From: Thioploca sp.
Lineage (GTDB): Bacteria > Pseudomonadota > Gammaproteobacteria > Beggiatoales > Beggiatoaceae
Reading direction: 5' to 3'
Assembly: GCA_011371325.1 (NCBI GenBank)
Contig: DRQV01000261.1
Coordinates: forward strand, 1 to 13,900
DNA length: 13,900 bases
Both the position numbers and the translations under genes were made by a program. Positions within the stretch are counted from its first letter, which is position 1, and each line of letters starts with the position of its first letter. The notes under the pieces are model-generated. The model saw nothing but the letters and a program-made list of their open reading frames with translations. It made no database searches and had not been told where the DNA came from. Shown here in pieces: positions 6,678-13,712 of the stretch.

Positions 6678-7649
6678 TTAATCTTTTAATCCAACTAAAC
6701 CCAAAATTTGCAACATTAATAAAGCCAACATTGCTATTCCCAAAGGCCATTGATACAAAGGAGTTCGTTGAATGTAAACTCTGCTTTCAGCTTCAGTTTT
6801 AGTTAAATTTTTATCAATATGTTCATATACATTAGCTAATGCAGAGAAATCAGTTGCTGGAAAATAATAACCACCTGTCATTTTGGCAATTTGTTGCAGT
6901 GGTTTTTCATTCAAATGTTGACGAAACATGCCTCCTTTACTACCAACCCCAATGGTATAAATACGAATATCATATTGTTTAGCCAATTGAGCCGCTTTTA
7001 ATGGTTCTAAAGTTCCTGCATTATTATCACCATCGGTAAGCAAAATTAAGATTCGTGAACCTTCTGGTCGTTCCCGCAGTTTTTTTACCGCTAAACCAAT
7101 CGCATCTCCAACTGCAGTTTCACGACCAGCCATGCCAATAAGTGCTTTTTGCAATAAGCCGTTTACCGCAACATTATCCAATGTCAAAGGTGCTTGCAGA
7201 TAAGCTTGATCAGCAAATAAAATTAAACCAATTCGATCACCAACTCGATTATTAATGAATGGTTCTAATACTAATTTTACCGCATCAATTCGCCGAATTT
7301 GTTGGTTATTTGGAGCAAAAAAATCTGGAGTTTCCATTGATCCTGATAAATCTACAGCTAACATCAAATCATAACCAGTTTGAGAAACTTCAATATGTTT
7401 ATCCAAAAACTGTGGATACATCAAAGCTATCACTAATCCTATCCAACATGTAATAAGAAATATCCATCGCCAACGTTGACTAATTCGTGGAGAATCAACT
7501 TGAGTAAAAGCTTGTTGCACATGTTTTATTGTTGGTAAGCGTAATTTCGGTAAATTATTTACTGATAATTGTTGAGATGGCCAAAACCGCCATACTAATA
7601 AAGGTAAAGGTAATAATGCAGCCAACCAAGGCCATTGAAAAGTAAACAT
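6678..7649 (-). CDS. BatA-like von Willebrand factor type A membrane protein
   Basis: An inner-membrane protein of 323 residues with a metal-binding VWA domain, of the type encoded with MoxR ATPases and DUF58 proteins. Membrane helices are at about 5-21, 61-79 and 299-320. The first two form the aerotolerance-type N-terminus (FQWPWLAALLPLPLLVWRFW). The VWA domain runs from about 93 to 280, with a complete MIDAS: DLSGSM (100-105, Asp100/Ser102/Ser104), Thr178 in GRETAVGDA, and Asp206 in LLTDGDNN. The end YIQRTPLYQWPL before the last helix is the standard BatA/BatB pattern. Its physiological partners are usually moxR, a DUF58 gene and batB; none is adjacent here, which is unusual. The 400 bases upstream are empty up to rfbD. 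No clear ribosome site precedes the ATG at 7649. The exact role of Bat proteins is not settled (chaperone or envelope-stress functions have been proposed). Confidence 0.9.
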   Translation of the reverse strand: MFTFQWPWLAALLPLPLLVWRFWPSQQLSVNNLPKLRLPTIKHVQQAFTQVDSPRISQRWRWIFLITCWIGLVIALMYPQFLDKHIEVSQTGYDLMLAVDLSGSMETPDFFAPNNQQIRRIDAVKLVLEPFINNRVGDRIGLILFADQAYLQAPLTLDNVAVNGLLQKALIGMAGRETAVGDAIGLAVKKLRERPEGSRILILLTDGDNNAGTLEPLKAAQLAKQYDIRIYTIGVGSKGGMFRQHLNEKPLQQIAKMTGGYYFPATDFSALANVYEHIDKNLTKTEAESRVYIQRTPLYQWPLGIAMLALLMLQILGLVGLKD

Positions 7650-8050
7650 ATTATTGTAAAATAAATGAATTATTATGAATATTTTATAAAAAAATTATTA
7701 AAATTTATTATACCCAAATTTGTTAATTAACAGTTTAAGAGTTTATAGTTATATATGGAATTTTATCAACTCTTAAAAAATAAAATATCTATAGTTTTTA
7801 AAGCTTTTGTAGAATCTAAAGCTATAGAAATAGTACCATCTGGATTATCAGAATACAAGTTGAGCGAAGCTTTGTTCCAATTAGCTATCTGAATCAGAAT
7901 TTTTTTAAGGAAAGGGTAATTACAAGTGATTATTCCCTACAGAACAAACAATTGATTTTAAACTCAATTAAGAACTACTATAATTTCCCTAAAATATTGT
8001 ATACTTAAAATTGGTAAAACCTAATATCAATCGTAAGCATAGGAAATAAA
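7650..8050. other. Intergenic region between the BatA-like gene and rfbD, with a doubtful small frame
   Basis: These 401 bases hold no gene that I can support well. One plus-strand frame with an ATG at 7755 and TGA at 7890-7892 would give 45 residues beginning MEFYQLLKNKISIVFKAF. The same bases read on the minus strand also give a protein-like stretch (ANWNKASLNLYSDNPDGTIS) without a start codon. At most one is a remnant of a real gene. AGGA at 8041-8044 is the rfbD ribosome site. TATACT at 8000-8005 is a possible -10 for rfbD without a good -35. Confidence 0.4.
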
Positions 8051-8944
8051 ATGTCTAGTAAAAAAATTTTGCTAATCGCTCCCACTGGTCAAGTTGGCTG
8101 GGAATTACATCGTTGTGTGCAACCTCTTGGTCAAGTATTAGCTGTTGGGAGAAATAAAGCACAGGCTTTTATTGATTTGACCGATCCAGATTCGATTCGT
8201 AGCGTGATACGTGAAATTAAACCCGACATTATTTTAAATGCTGCTGCATATACAAAGGTTGATCAAGCTGAGAAGGAATCTGAATTAGCATATATTATTA
8301 ATGGAACTGCTCCTAGTATTTTGGCTGAAGAAAGCTTACGACTAAAATCATTGTTAGTACATTATTCCACTGATTATGTTTTTGATGGCAATAATGATAA
8401 ACCATATACCGAAACTGATCCTGTTAATCCAATGGGGGTTTATGGAGCCAGTAAGTTAGCTGGGGAAAAAGCAATTATTGCTATTGGTGGCAAGTATCTA
8501 ATTTTACGTACTGCTTGGGTTTATGGTTTACGAGGTAGCAATTTTTTACTGACTATGCAAAGACTTGCTAAAGAACGAAAAGAACTTAAAGTAGTTGCAG
8601 ATCAGATTGGTTCTCCGACTTGGAGTAGAATTATTGCAACTGCTACTGCTCATATTTTAGCTCAACTAAATTCGTCATTATATCCAATTAATATTGAACA
8701 ATTATCAGGTATTTATAATTTAACTTGTAACGGTCAAACCAACTGGTATGAATTTGCTAAAAGTATTATTGCTCAATATAATAATCAACCTAATATTTTA
8801 CCAATTCCAACAGCAGATTATCCGGCCCCAGCTAAACGTCCAATGTATTCCGTGTTATCCAATGAAAAAATTACTAAAACTTTTGGTATAGAATTACCTG
8901 ACTGGGATAAATGTTTAAAATTATGTTTAGCTTCTAGTAATTAA
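8051..8944 (+). CDS. rfbD: dTDP-4-dehydrorhamnose reductase
   Basis: NADPH-dependent last step of dTDP-L-rhamnose synthesis, feeding O-antigen, capsule or other rhamnose-containing surface glycans; cytoplasmic extended short-chain dehydrogenase. The 297 residues are the normal length. Visible are the nucleotide loop APTGQVGWEL (10-19), DLTDPDSI (42-49), PDIILNAAAYTKVDQAE (58-74), STDYVFDG (106-113) with the active-site Ser/Thr, catalytic Tyr131 and Lys135 in VYGASKLAGE, RTAWVYG (153-159), DQIGSPT (184-190) and RPMYSVL (263-269). The first glycine of the Rossmann GxxGxxG is Ala10 here. AGGA lies six bases before the ATG. rfbA, rfbB and rfbC, normally adjacent, are missing from both sides, so the pathway genes are split in this genome or this is a stray copy. 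Confidence 0.95.
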   Translation: MSSKKILLIAPTGQVGWELHRCVQPLGQVLAVGRNKAQAFIDLTDPDSIRSVIREIKPDIILNAAAYTKVDQAEKESELAYIINGTAPSILAEESLRLKSLLVHYSTDYVFDGNNDKPYTETDPVNPMGVYGASKLAGEKAIIAIGGKYLILRTAWVYGLRGSNFLLTMQRLAKERKELKVVADQIGSPTWSRIIATATAHILAQLNSSLYPINIEQLSGIYNLTCNGQTNWYEFAKSIIAQYNNQPNILPIPTADYPAPAKRPMYSVLSNEKITKTFGIELPDWDKCLKLCLASSN

Positions 8945-9423
8945 CTGGTGTTATACAAAGCCCGGTTTCATATTTAAGCCGACTCTATTTACCACCGATA
9001 AAACAAGGTAGTGTCAACCCATTATTCCTTACCTTGATTTGTTTCTAAATTAGCTTGGAGTTTAGCTTTACGTGTGATATATGGATTATCTGAGAAATAA
9101 ATTTATAGCAATATAAATTGGATATTAGCCGATAATTTTGTCCCTAAAAAATGAGCAAGGATTATAAGGTGTGAGTATTTATGAAATCCCTAAATATTTA
9201 ATTGGTTATGTTAATACCAAGATTTCTTATTAAAAGATACTGAATGCTTGTATTTAAAAATATTAATACTAACATCGAAAGTTTTTCTTGACAAGGCAAC
9301 AATCATAGACTAGCCTGTTACGGTTTAAAAATTTTAATCAGTATATTGCCAATCCCAATTTTGAGTTGGAATAAATTTAAAATTCTAATGCTTAAGTTCT
9401 ACATTTAGATATAATTTTTTTAG

Positions 9424-9607
9424 AACTATTGCGAAGAAAATAATCCAACATTAATGGCTGCTGATGATTACGATCATCATTTGGGTAAAAATAATATTTT
9501 GTATATACAATATGCTCAATTAGAAGAATATCTTGGCTTAGGTAGTTCAGGATATTGAGAGCATGGATTCTAATGGTGATACCACTGGTGTTTCCATTGT
9601 ATCATAA
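9424..9607 (+). pseudogene. Fragment of a broken gene, with one frame change
   Basis: One frame after a TAG at 9421-9423 reads NYCEENNPTLMAADDYDHH and continues through a stretch LEEYLGLGSSGY to TGA at 9556-9558. The next frame is open from 9542 to the TAA at 9605-9607 and reads VVQDIESMDSNGDTTGVSIV. The two overlap by 17 bases, so a one-base change would join them into one tail of about 58 residues. The text is acidic and looks like a real protein end (DSNGDTTG resembles a turn or calcium-loop style sequence). I cannot name the parent family. It could also be coincidence. Confidence 0.35.
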
Positions 9608-9628
9608 ATTCTGATTACTTGCTAAAAG

Positions 9629-9677
9629 TAGGTCTGGTTAAATAATCTGACCTATAAAAAATATAAAATTTTATATT
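9629..9677. repeat. Two adjacent palindromes
   Basis: TAGGTC (9629-9634) and GACCTA (9649-9654) form the ends of a 26-base imperfect palindrome that also pairs inwards in part (TTA/TAA). Five bases later AATATAAAATTTTATATT (9660-9677) is an exact 18-base palindrome. Neither is followed by a T run, so this does not look like a plain terminator. It may be an operator cluster or simply AT-rich symmetry. Confidence 0.35.
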
Positions 9678-9814
9678 AATAGCATGAATTTGATTAAAAT
9701 ATCAGCATGAGGTTATTCTTATCGAGGAGCATATAATCGTTTCAATGCAAGTGGTTTATACAAAACCTTTAGAATGTGGTATATCAATAACAAAAAGTAA
9801 CTTTTTTGTAGCTG

Positions 9815-9820
9815 TATAAT
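9815..9820 (+). promoter_or_regulatory. Candidate -10 box for the TerB-like gene
   Basis: TATAAT preceded directly by TG, 49 bases before the ATG at 9869. The same eight bases TGTATAAT occur before the 93-residue gene (1718-1725). No good -35 box is seen. Confidence 0.35.
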
Positions 9821-9868
9821 TAAGAAAGTGTTTTTCTATTCACATAACTATTTACGGAGAAGTAATAA

Positions 9869-10369
9869 ATGGGATTATTTGATATGTTTAGCGGTGATAG
9901 TGAGGAAATGACTCCTCATTTTATTTTTGCAACTTCATTGATTTATATGATTGGTGCTGATGGTAAAATTGAAAATGAAGAAGTTGGGCAACTATTAGCT
10001 GTTTTAGGTGGTGAGGAAAGTGGTGGAACTATTGGAGTTGGTGCTAATAATAGGAAACTTTTAGAACGAGCTTATCGGTATCAACAAAAAAATTCAGCTG
10101 AAAAATTTTTAACTGAAGCGGCTCCACTTCTCACTGATGCCCAGAAAATGTGTATTTTGACTAATATACTTGATTCATCATTATCTGATGGTGATGCCGC
10201 ATTAACAGAACAGGAACTATTTGGAAAATTCTTACAAGCATTTGGAATTTCTGAAGAGCGTTTTCAACCTTTTTTTGATGTGATTGCATTAAAAAATGAT
10301 CGTTCTGTATTTACTAATAATAATCATCCTAGTAATCAACCTGGCCATACTGTAGAACTTAAATTGTAA
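9869..10369 (+). CDS. TerB-like protein (tellurite-resistance TerB family)
   Basis: A soluble, all-helical protein of 166 residues. It carries the acidic repeat typical of TerB-like domains: IYMIGADGKIENEEVGQLLAVLG (25-47, key residues Asp31, Glu37, Glu38) and, about 75 residues later, LDSSLSDGDAALTEQELF (101-118). These are the two metal-binding corners of the domain. Between them lies a helix with LLERAYRYQQ. The N-terminal MGLFDMFSG and the C-terminal 20 polar residues are outside the domain. GGAGA at 9856-9860 is a good ribosome site. The gene is transcribed alone and closed by a strong hairpin. No terC, terD, terZ or other ter gene is nearby, so a general role such as metal or membrane-stress response is as likely as tellurite resistance. 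The family call is by motif only. Confidence 0.8.
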   Translation: MGLFDMFSGDSEEMTPHFIFATSLIYMIGADGKIENEEVGQLLAVLGGEESGGTIGVGANNRKLLERAYRYQQKNSAEKFLTEAAPLLTDAQKMCILTNILDSSLSDGDAALTEQELFGKFLQAFGISEERFQPFFDVIALKNDRSVFTNNNHPSNQPGHTVELKL

Positions 10370-10393
10370 TAGTTTGCAATTGTCAATTTCTAG

Positions 10394-10439
10394 TTAAAAC
10401 TTTGAACTTCAAATAGACTAAATTAGTTCAAAGTTTTAA
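10394..10439 (+). terminator. Strong terminator hairpin after the TerB-like gene
   Basis: TTAAAACTTTGAACT (10394-10408) pairs perfectly over 15 bases with AGTTCAAAGTTTTAA (10425-10439), with a 16-base loop. The 3' arm carries the TTTT and the 5' arm AAAA, so it could act on both strands. It isolates the TerB-like gene from metF. Confidence 0.7.
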
Positions 10440-10470
10440 AAGTCCTAAAATATTTCATAGTCTTAATTTA

Positions 10471-10507
10471 AGATATTCTAGAAAGACGAATAGGTATAAT
10501 ATCTTTC
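10471..10507 (+). promoter_or_regulatory. Candidate metF promoter with overlapping inverted repeat
   Basis: TATAAT at 10495-10500 lies 31 bases before the metF ATG. AGATATT (10471-10477) and AATATCT (10498-10504) are exact complements, flanked by partial symmetry GAAAGA/TCTTTC, so an operator overlapping the -10 is possible. It does not match the MetJ box AGACGTCT or the MetR pattern well. Confidence 0.3.
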
Positions 10508-10530
10508 TTTATAATTGTTTAGGTAATTTT

Positions 10531-11370
10531 ATGACAGCTTTATCAGTTAGTTGTGAGTTTTTTCCACCCCGTAGTGAAAAAGGTATGTCAAACCTAATTT
10601 CAGTACGTCAAAAACTACAAGTATTACAACCAGAATATTATTCAGTTACCTTTGGTGCTGGCGGCTCAACTCAGGAAAAAACTTTTGAAACTGTAATTCA
10701 AATCCAACAAGAATCTGAAATTGAAGCTGCACCACATTTATCTTGCATAGGTAGCACTCGTGCTGGTGTATTGCAATTATTACAAGATTATCAAAAATAT
10801 GGAGTACGTAGAATAGTAGCCTTACGTGGTGATCAACCATCTGGTTGGGCAGGTCATATAGGAGAATTGAGTCATGCTAATGAATTAGTAGAATTTATCC
10901 GGGCTGAAACCGGTTCCCATTTCCATATTGAAGTTGCCGCTTATCCAGAATTTCATCCAGAATCTCGTAATGCTAAAGAAGATATAGGTTATTTTAAACA
11001 AAAAGTTGCAGCTGGTGCTAACAGTGCCATTACTCAGTATTTTTACAATGCAGATGCTTATTTTCGTTTATTAGATAATTGTGCCGCTCAAGGTATTGAT
11101 ATTCCAATTATACCAGGTATTATGCCGATTAGTAATTACGAACAACTGATAAGATTCTCCAATACCTGTGGTGCTGAAGTTCCACGTTGGCTACAATGGC
11201 GATTAAGAGATTTTGAAAATGATGCGGCTGGTTTACAGGCATTTGGCATTGATGTTATAACTGATTTATGTGGCCGTTTATTAGCAGGTGGTGCTGCTGG
11301 ACTACATTTTTACACTCTTAATCAAGCAGAATTAACTTTAACGATTACTAAACGTTTAGGATTATATTAA
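10531..11370 (+). CDS. metF: 5,10-methylenetetrahydrofolate reductase
   Basis: FAD-dependent cytoplasmic enzyme reducing 5,10-methylene- to 5-methyl-tetrahydrofolate, the methyl donor for methionine synthesis. The length of 279 residues is that of bacterial MetF. Key segments are SCEFFPPRSEKG (7-18) with catalytic Glu9, YYSVTFGAGGST (36-47), PHLSCIG (68-74), the flavin-binding ALRGDQP (97-103) with Asp101, AAYPEFHP (136-143), AITQYFYNAD (166-175) with substrate-contact Gln169, PIIPGIMPI (192-200) and GAAGLHFYTLN (254-264). AGG stands seven bases before the ATG. Only six bases separate its stop from the start of a sigma-54 response regulator, so the two are almost certainly co-transcribed. No methionine riboswitch structure is seen upstream. 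Confidence 0.97.
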   Translation: MTALSVSCEFFPPRSEKGMSNLISVRQKLQVLQPEYYSVTFGAGGSTQEKTFETVIQIQQESEIEAAPHLSCIGSTRAGVLQLLQDYQKYGVRRIVALRGDQPSGWAGHIGELSHANELVEFIRAETGSHFHIEVAAYPEFHPESRNAKEDIGYFKQKVAAGANSAITQYFYNADAYFRLLDNCAAQGIDIPIIPGIMPISNYEQLIRFSNTCGAEVPRWLQWRLRDFENDAAGLQAFGIDVITDLCGRLLAGGAAGLHFYTLNQAELTLTITKRLGLY

Positions 11371-11376
11371 GTTATT

Positions 11377-12777
11377 ATGGCTAATTTACCAAGTTTATTG
11401 CTAGTTGATGATGATCCATTAATCAGTGAATCTTTAGCATTCGTATTAAAAGATAGCTTTAATGTACATATTGTTGCCACTAGAGAAGAAGTAAAACGTT
11501 TACTATATACAATACCAGTTTTACCAGATTTAGCTTTGGTTGATTTAGGTTTACCGCCCAATCCGCATTCGCCAGAAGAAGGTTTTATTCTAGTTTCAGA
11601 ATTGCTTACTTTCAATCCATCAATTAAAATTCTAATTTTATCTGGTCAAGATGCAATAGAAAATGTTCGTCATGCTTTAACTTTAGGTGCAGTAGATTTC
11701 ATTCCTAAACCTTGTGATATGGAACTACTGAAGGCTCGGCTGAAACATCAAAACATGATTTTAGAAGCAGAGCAGAAAACAGAAGAACCACAGCAAAAAG
11801 AATGCGGTTTAATTGGACAAAGTACTGCAATGGAAACTTTGCGTACCCAAATCAAGCAATTTGCTAATTCACCATTTTCAGTTTTAGTTTTAGGAGAATC
11901 TGGTACTGGTAAAGAGTTAATCGCTCAATGTTTACACAAACAAAGTCAAAGAACAAATAATCCTTGTTTAATTGTTAATTGTGCTGCTTTTACCACTGAA
12001 TTATTAGAAGCCCAATTATTTGGTCATGCTAAAGGAGCTTATACTGGAGCAACTACAGCTCGATCTGGTTTCTTTGAAGAGGCTAATCAAGGCAGTTTAA
12101 TATTAGATGAAATTGGTGAAATGCCATTAGCTTTGCAATCCAAATTATTGCGAGTTTTAGAAAATGGAGAATATTATCGATTAGGTGAAACTAAAGTACG
12201 TAAATCTGAAGCAAGAATTATTGCAGCCAGTAATCGAGATTTACGTGAAGAAGTTATGAAAGGAGATTTTCGAGCTGATCTATATCATCGTTTGAGCGTT
12301 TTGGCAATTAAAGTTCCATCTTTAAATGAACGTGACGATGATAAATTATTATTATTGGAACATTTTCAGAATTTCTATGCAGAAATGGGGACTTTATTTC
12401 AGCTTGATAAAGATGCTAAACAAAGTTGGCAAGCTTATACTTTTCCAGGTAATGTTCGAGAATTACGAAATATAGTGATTCGACTTGGAGCAAAATATCC
12501 TAATCAAGCGATTAAAAAAGAAACTTTATTGGAAGAATTAGAAACTAATTTTACCACTACTCAACTTAATGATATTGATCATGAGCAAGCTATTTCACGA
12601 CAATTAAATAAAACTGGTTTTTCACTTGACGAAGTATTGTTAGATTGGGAACATCGTTATATCAATGCAGCTTTAAAAATTAGTGATGGCAATTTAAGCC
12701 AAGCTGCACGGGTTTTGGGCATAAATCGTACTACTTTATATAGTAAAATGCAACGTTTAAGTAAGATGAATAATTAA
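11377..12777 (+). CDS. Sigma-54-dependent response regulator (NtrC family, PrsR-like receiver)
   Basis: A 466-residue transcription activator. The receiver domain (about 5-125) has acidic Asp11/Asp12, phospho-acceptor Asp56 in LVDLGLPP, Ser89 and Lys111. The AAA+ domain (about 143-385) shows Walker A GESGTGKE (173-180), the sigma-54 loop GAYTGA (220-225, normally GAFTGA), Walker B LILDEIGE (241-248) and the arginine region GDFRADLYHRL (296-306). The C-terminal Fis-type helix-turn-helix is NLSQAARVLGINRTTLYSKM (439-458). The receiver wording DLGLPPNP..PEEGF resembles the PrsR group linked to exosortase/PEP-CTERM surface systems; that is a resemblance only. No histidine kinase is adjacent, so the partner is elsewhere. 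The gene follows metF by six bases, with AGGA inside the end of metF. Confidence 0.93.
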   Translation: MANLPSLLLVDDDPLISESLAFVLKDSFNVHIVATREEVKRLLYTIPVLPDLALVDLGLPPNPHSPEEGFILVSELLTFNPSIKILILSGQDAIENVRHALTLGAVDFIPKPCDMELLKARLKHQNMILEAEQKTEEPQQKECGLIGQSTAMETLRTQIKQFANSPFSVLVLGESGTGKELIAQCLHKQSQRTNNPCLIVNCAAFTTELLEAQLFGHAKGAYTGATTARSGFFEEANQGSLILDEIGEMPLALQSKLLRVLENGEYYRLGETKVRKSEARIIAASNRDLREEVMKGDFRADLYHRLSVLAIKVPSLNERDDDKLLLLEHFQNFYAEMGTLFQLDKDAKQSWQAYTFPGNVRELRNIVIRLGAKYPNQAIKKETLLEELETNFTTTQLNDIDHEQAISRQLNKTGFSLDEVLLDWEHRYINAALKISDGNLSQAARVLGINRTTLYSKMQRLSKMNN

Positions 12778-12844
12778 AATTTTTGAGCAACATTGATGTA
12801 ATAAAATTTATATAACGTTTGCGTAATTTCATATTTTGAATAAA

Positions 12845-13288
12845 CTACTTTGTAATAGATACGGATTTTTCTTGTAATAAACTAATAATATCCTTACGCT
12901 GTTGTTCTAATTCAAATAAGGTTTTTCCCACATTACTCCAATCAATGTCTTGTGATGTAATTTTAACATTTGTTTGAGTTATAATGGTTTCTGGTATTAC
13001 TAGTTTGGTATTGATTGGTGAAATTATATGTAATATTAATATATACTCTTGTTCTAAATCTAATAAAGTTTTATTAAACTCAGACCAATAGACATTTGGA
13101 AGAGGTTTTGGAACTGATATAGTTGTTTTTAATATTTTTTTGGTACCTGAAACAACATTAGCAACTTTAGGATTAGTAGCTTTAAGATCGGTAGATTCAG
13201 AACTATACATAACCAATGATGAAATTAAGCTAATAATTAAAATAATTACAAATACAATACCAAATATAGTTTTATTATCCATATCCAT
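12845..13288 (-). CDS. Small membrane-anchored protein with an internal duplication
   Basis: I do not recognise the family of this 147-residue protein. A single hydrophobic helix at about 8-28 (IFGIVFVIILIISLISSLVM) follows a short charged N-terminus, so it is a signal-anchor protein with its bulk in the periplasm. The soluble part repeats a motif 49 residues apart: YWSEFNKTLLDLEQE (67-81) and DWSNVGKTLFELEQQ (116-130), sharing W-S, K-T-L, L-E-Q. Both would form amphipathic helices. The start ATG at 13288 has another Met two codons later and no strong ribosome site. It converges on the response-regulator gene (67 bases apart, no clear terminator). The partial gene at the window end is divergent from it and also encodes an exported protein. 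Confidence 0.65.
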   Translation of the reverse strand: MDMDNKTIFGIVFVIILIISLISSLVMYSSESTDLKATNPKVANVVSGTKKILKTTISVPKPLPNVYWSEFNKTLLDLEQEYILILHIISPINTKLVIPETIITQTNVKITSQDIDWSNVGKTLFELEQQRKDIISLLQEKSVSITK

Positions 13289-13712
13289 AATATTATTAAA
13301 TATCTCTGTAACAAAATATCATTTATTATCCAATCTTTATAGCACTTCTTGATTTGATGAAAGCTAACCATTTACCCTTATCATATTCTTATACATAGCT
13401 TAATTCGTTACTTTAAAAAATATAACTCATTCACTATTGCAAAGACCATTATAATACATCTATAATAGCCTTTGTTATATAGAGTAACTGCTAATTAAAA
13501 CTAGACTACCCATATATCTACAATATATTTAAGAAATATCGTCCACATGAATTTGCTGAAAAAATAGGACTCCTAAAAACCTAGACAGTTTAAAATAATT
13601 GGAGAGGTTAAATCTTCAACTGCAATTATTTCGGCTTTCTCAACCAATTTATGTGTGGCTTGATGACTTACCAGAAACACCCCATCATTTGAAGCGTTTG
13701 AGAGATGATTAT
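13289..13712. other. Intergenic region with gene remnants before the last gene
   Basis: These 424 bases hold no intact gene. Its right half carries two protein-like frames described separately (13495-13712). On the minus strand around 13330-13385 a short stretch KGKWLAFIKSRSAIKIG ending in a stop also reads like a remnant, but it is only about 20 residues long. A TATAAT lies near 13461, without a fitting -35. Confidence 0.4.
13495..13712 (+). pseudogene. Two frame-shifted remnants of a gene, the second in frame with the following gene
   Basis: From 13495 one frame reads LKLDYPYIYNIFKKYRPHEF and ends KIGLLKT at TAG 13582-13584. A second frame, open after TAA 13596-13598, reads ERLNLQLQLFRL then QPIYVWLDDLPETPHHLKRL and RDDY, and runs straight into the ATG at 13713. 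Both are dense in charged and aromatic residues and look like true protein. I cannot name the source family. Either this is the ruined end of an older gene, or the second part is a genuine 38-codon N-terminal extension of the next gene starting at TTG 13599. Confidence 0.4.

Larger units (their letters stand above)
8945..9868. other. Long region without an intact gene; probable gene-decay region
   Basis: In 924 bases no open frame reaches a credible gene, yet several short stretches read like protein and end in stops or shift frame. On the plus strand they are FVSKLAWSLALRVIYGLSEK (ending near 9102), VSIYEIPKYLIGYVNTKISY (9171-9233), the two joined pieces at 9421-9607, and SMQVVYTKPLECGISITK before a stop at 9818-9820. 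This is the pattern of one or more decayed genes, but short protein-like runs are easy to find by eye in AT-rich DNA. I find no tRNA, no terminator hairpin right after rfbD and no insertion-sequence ends. The last 20 bases hold the TerB-like gene's ribosome site. Confidence 0.45.

Noticed and set aside
7755..7892. Small plus-strand frame of 45 residues in the rfbD upstream region
   Set aside because: No ribosome site, and the opposite strand reads equally protein-like. Kept only as a note in the intergenic entry, not as a gene.
8995..9040. Hairpin CAAGGTA/TACCTTG as a terminator for rfbD
   Set aside because: Only seven paired bases with a 19-base loop and no T run after it; too weak to call.
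9151..9233. A longer small gene from ATG 9151 joining VSIYEIPKYLIGYVNTKISY
   Set aside because: On recount the ATG frame stops after seven codons at a TGA; only the GTG frame at 9171 is open, for 20 residues.
10441..10530. Methionine-related riboswitch before metF
   Set aside because: The leader after the upstream terminator is about 90 bases of AT-rich DNA without the G/C-paired stems such riboswitches need.
12778..12844. Shared terminator between the response regulator and the convergent membrane-protein gene
   Set aside because: No stem longer than a few bases with a T run could be found in the 67-base gap.
13140..13352. Plus-strand frame of 70 residues
   Set aside because: Shadow of the N-terminal helix of the small membrane protein; the real strand shows a membrane anchor and a duplicated motif.
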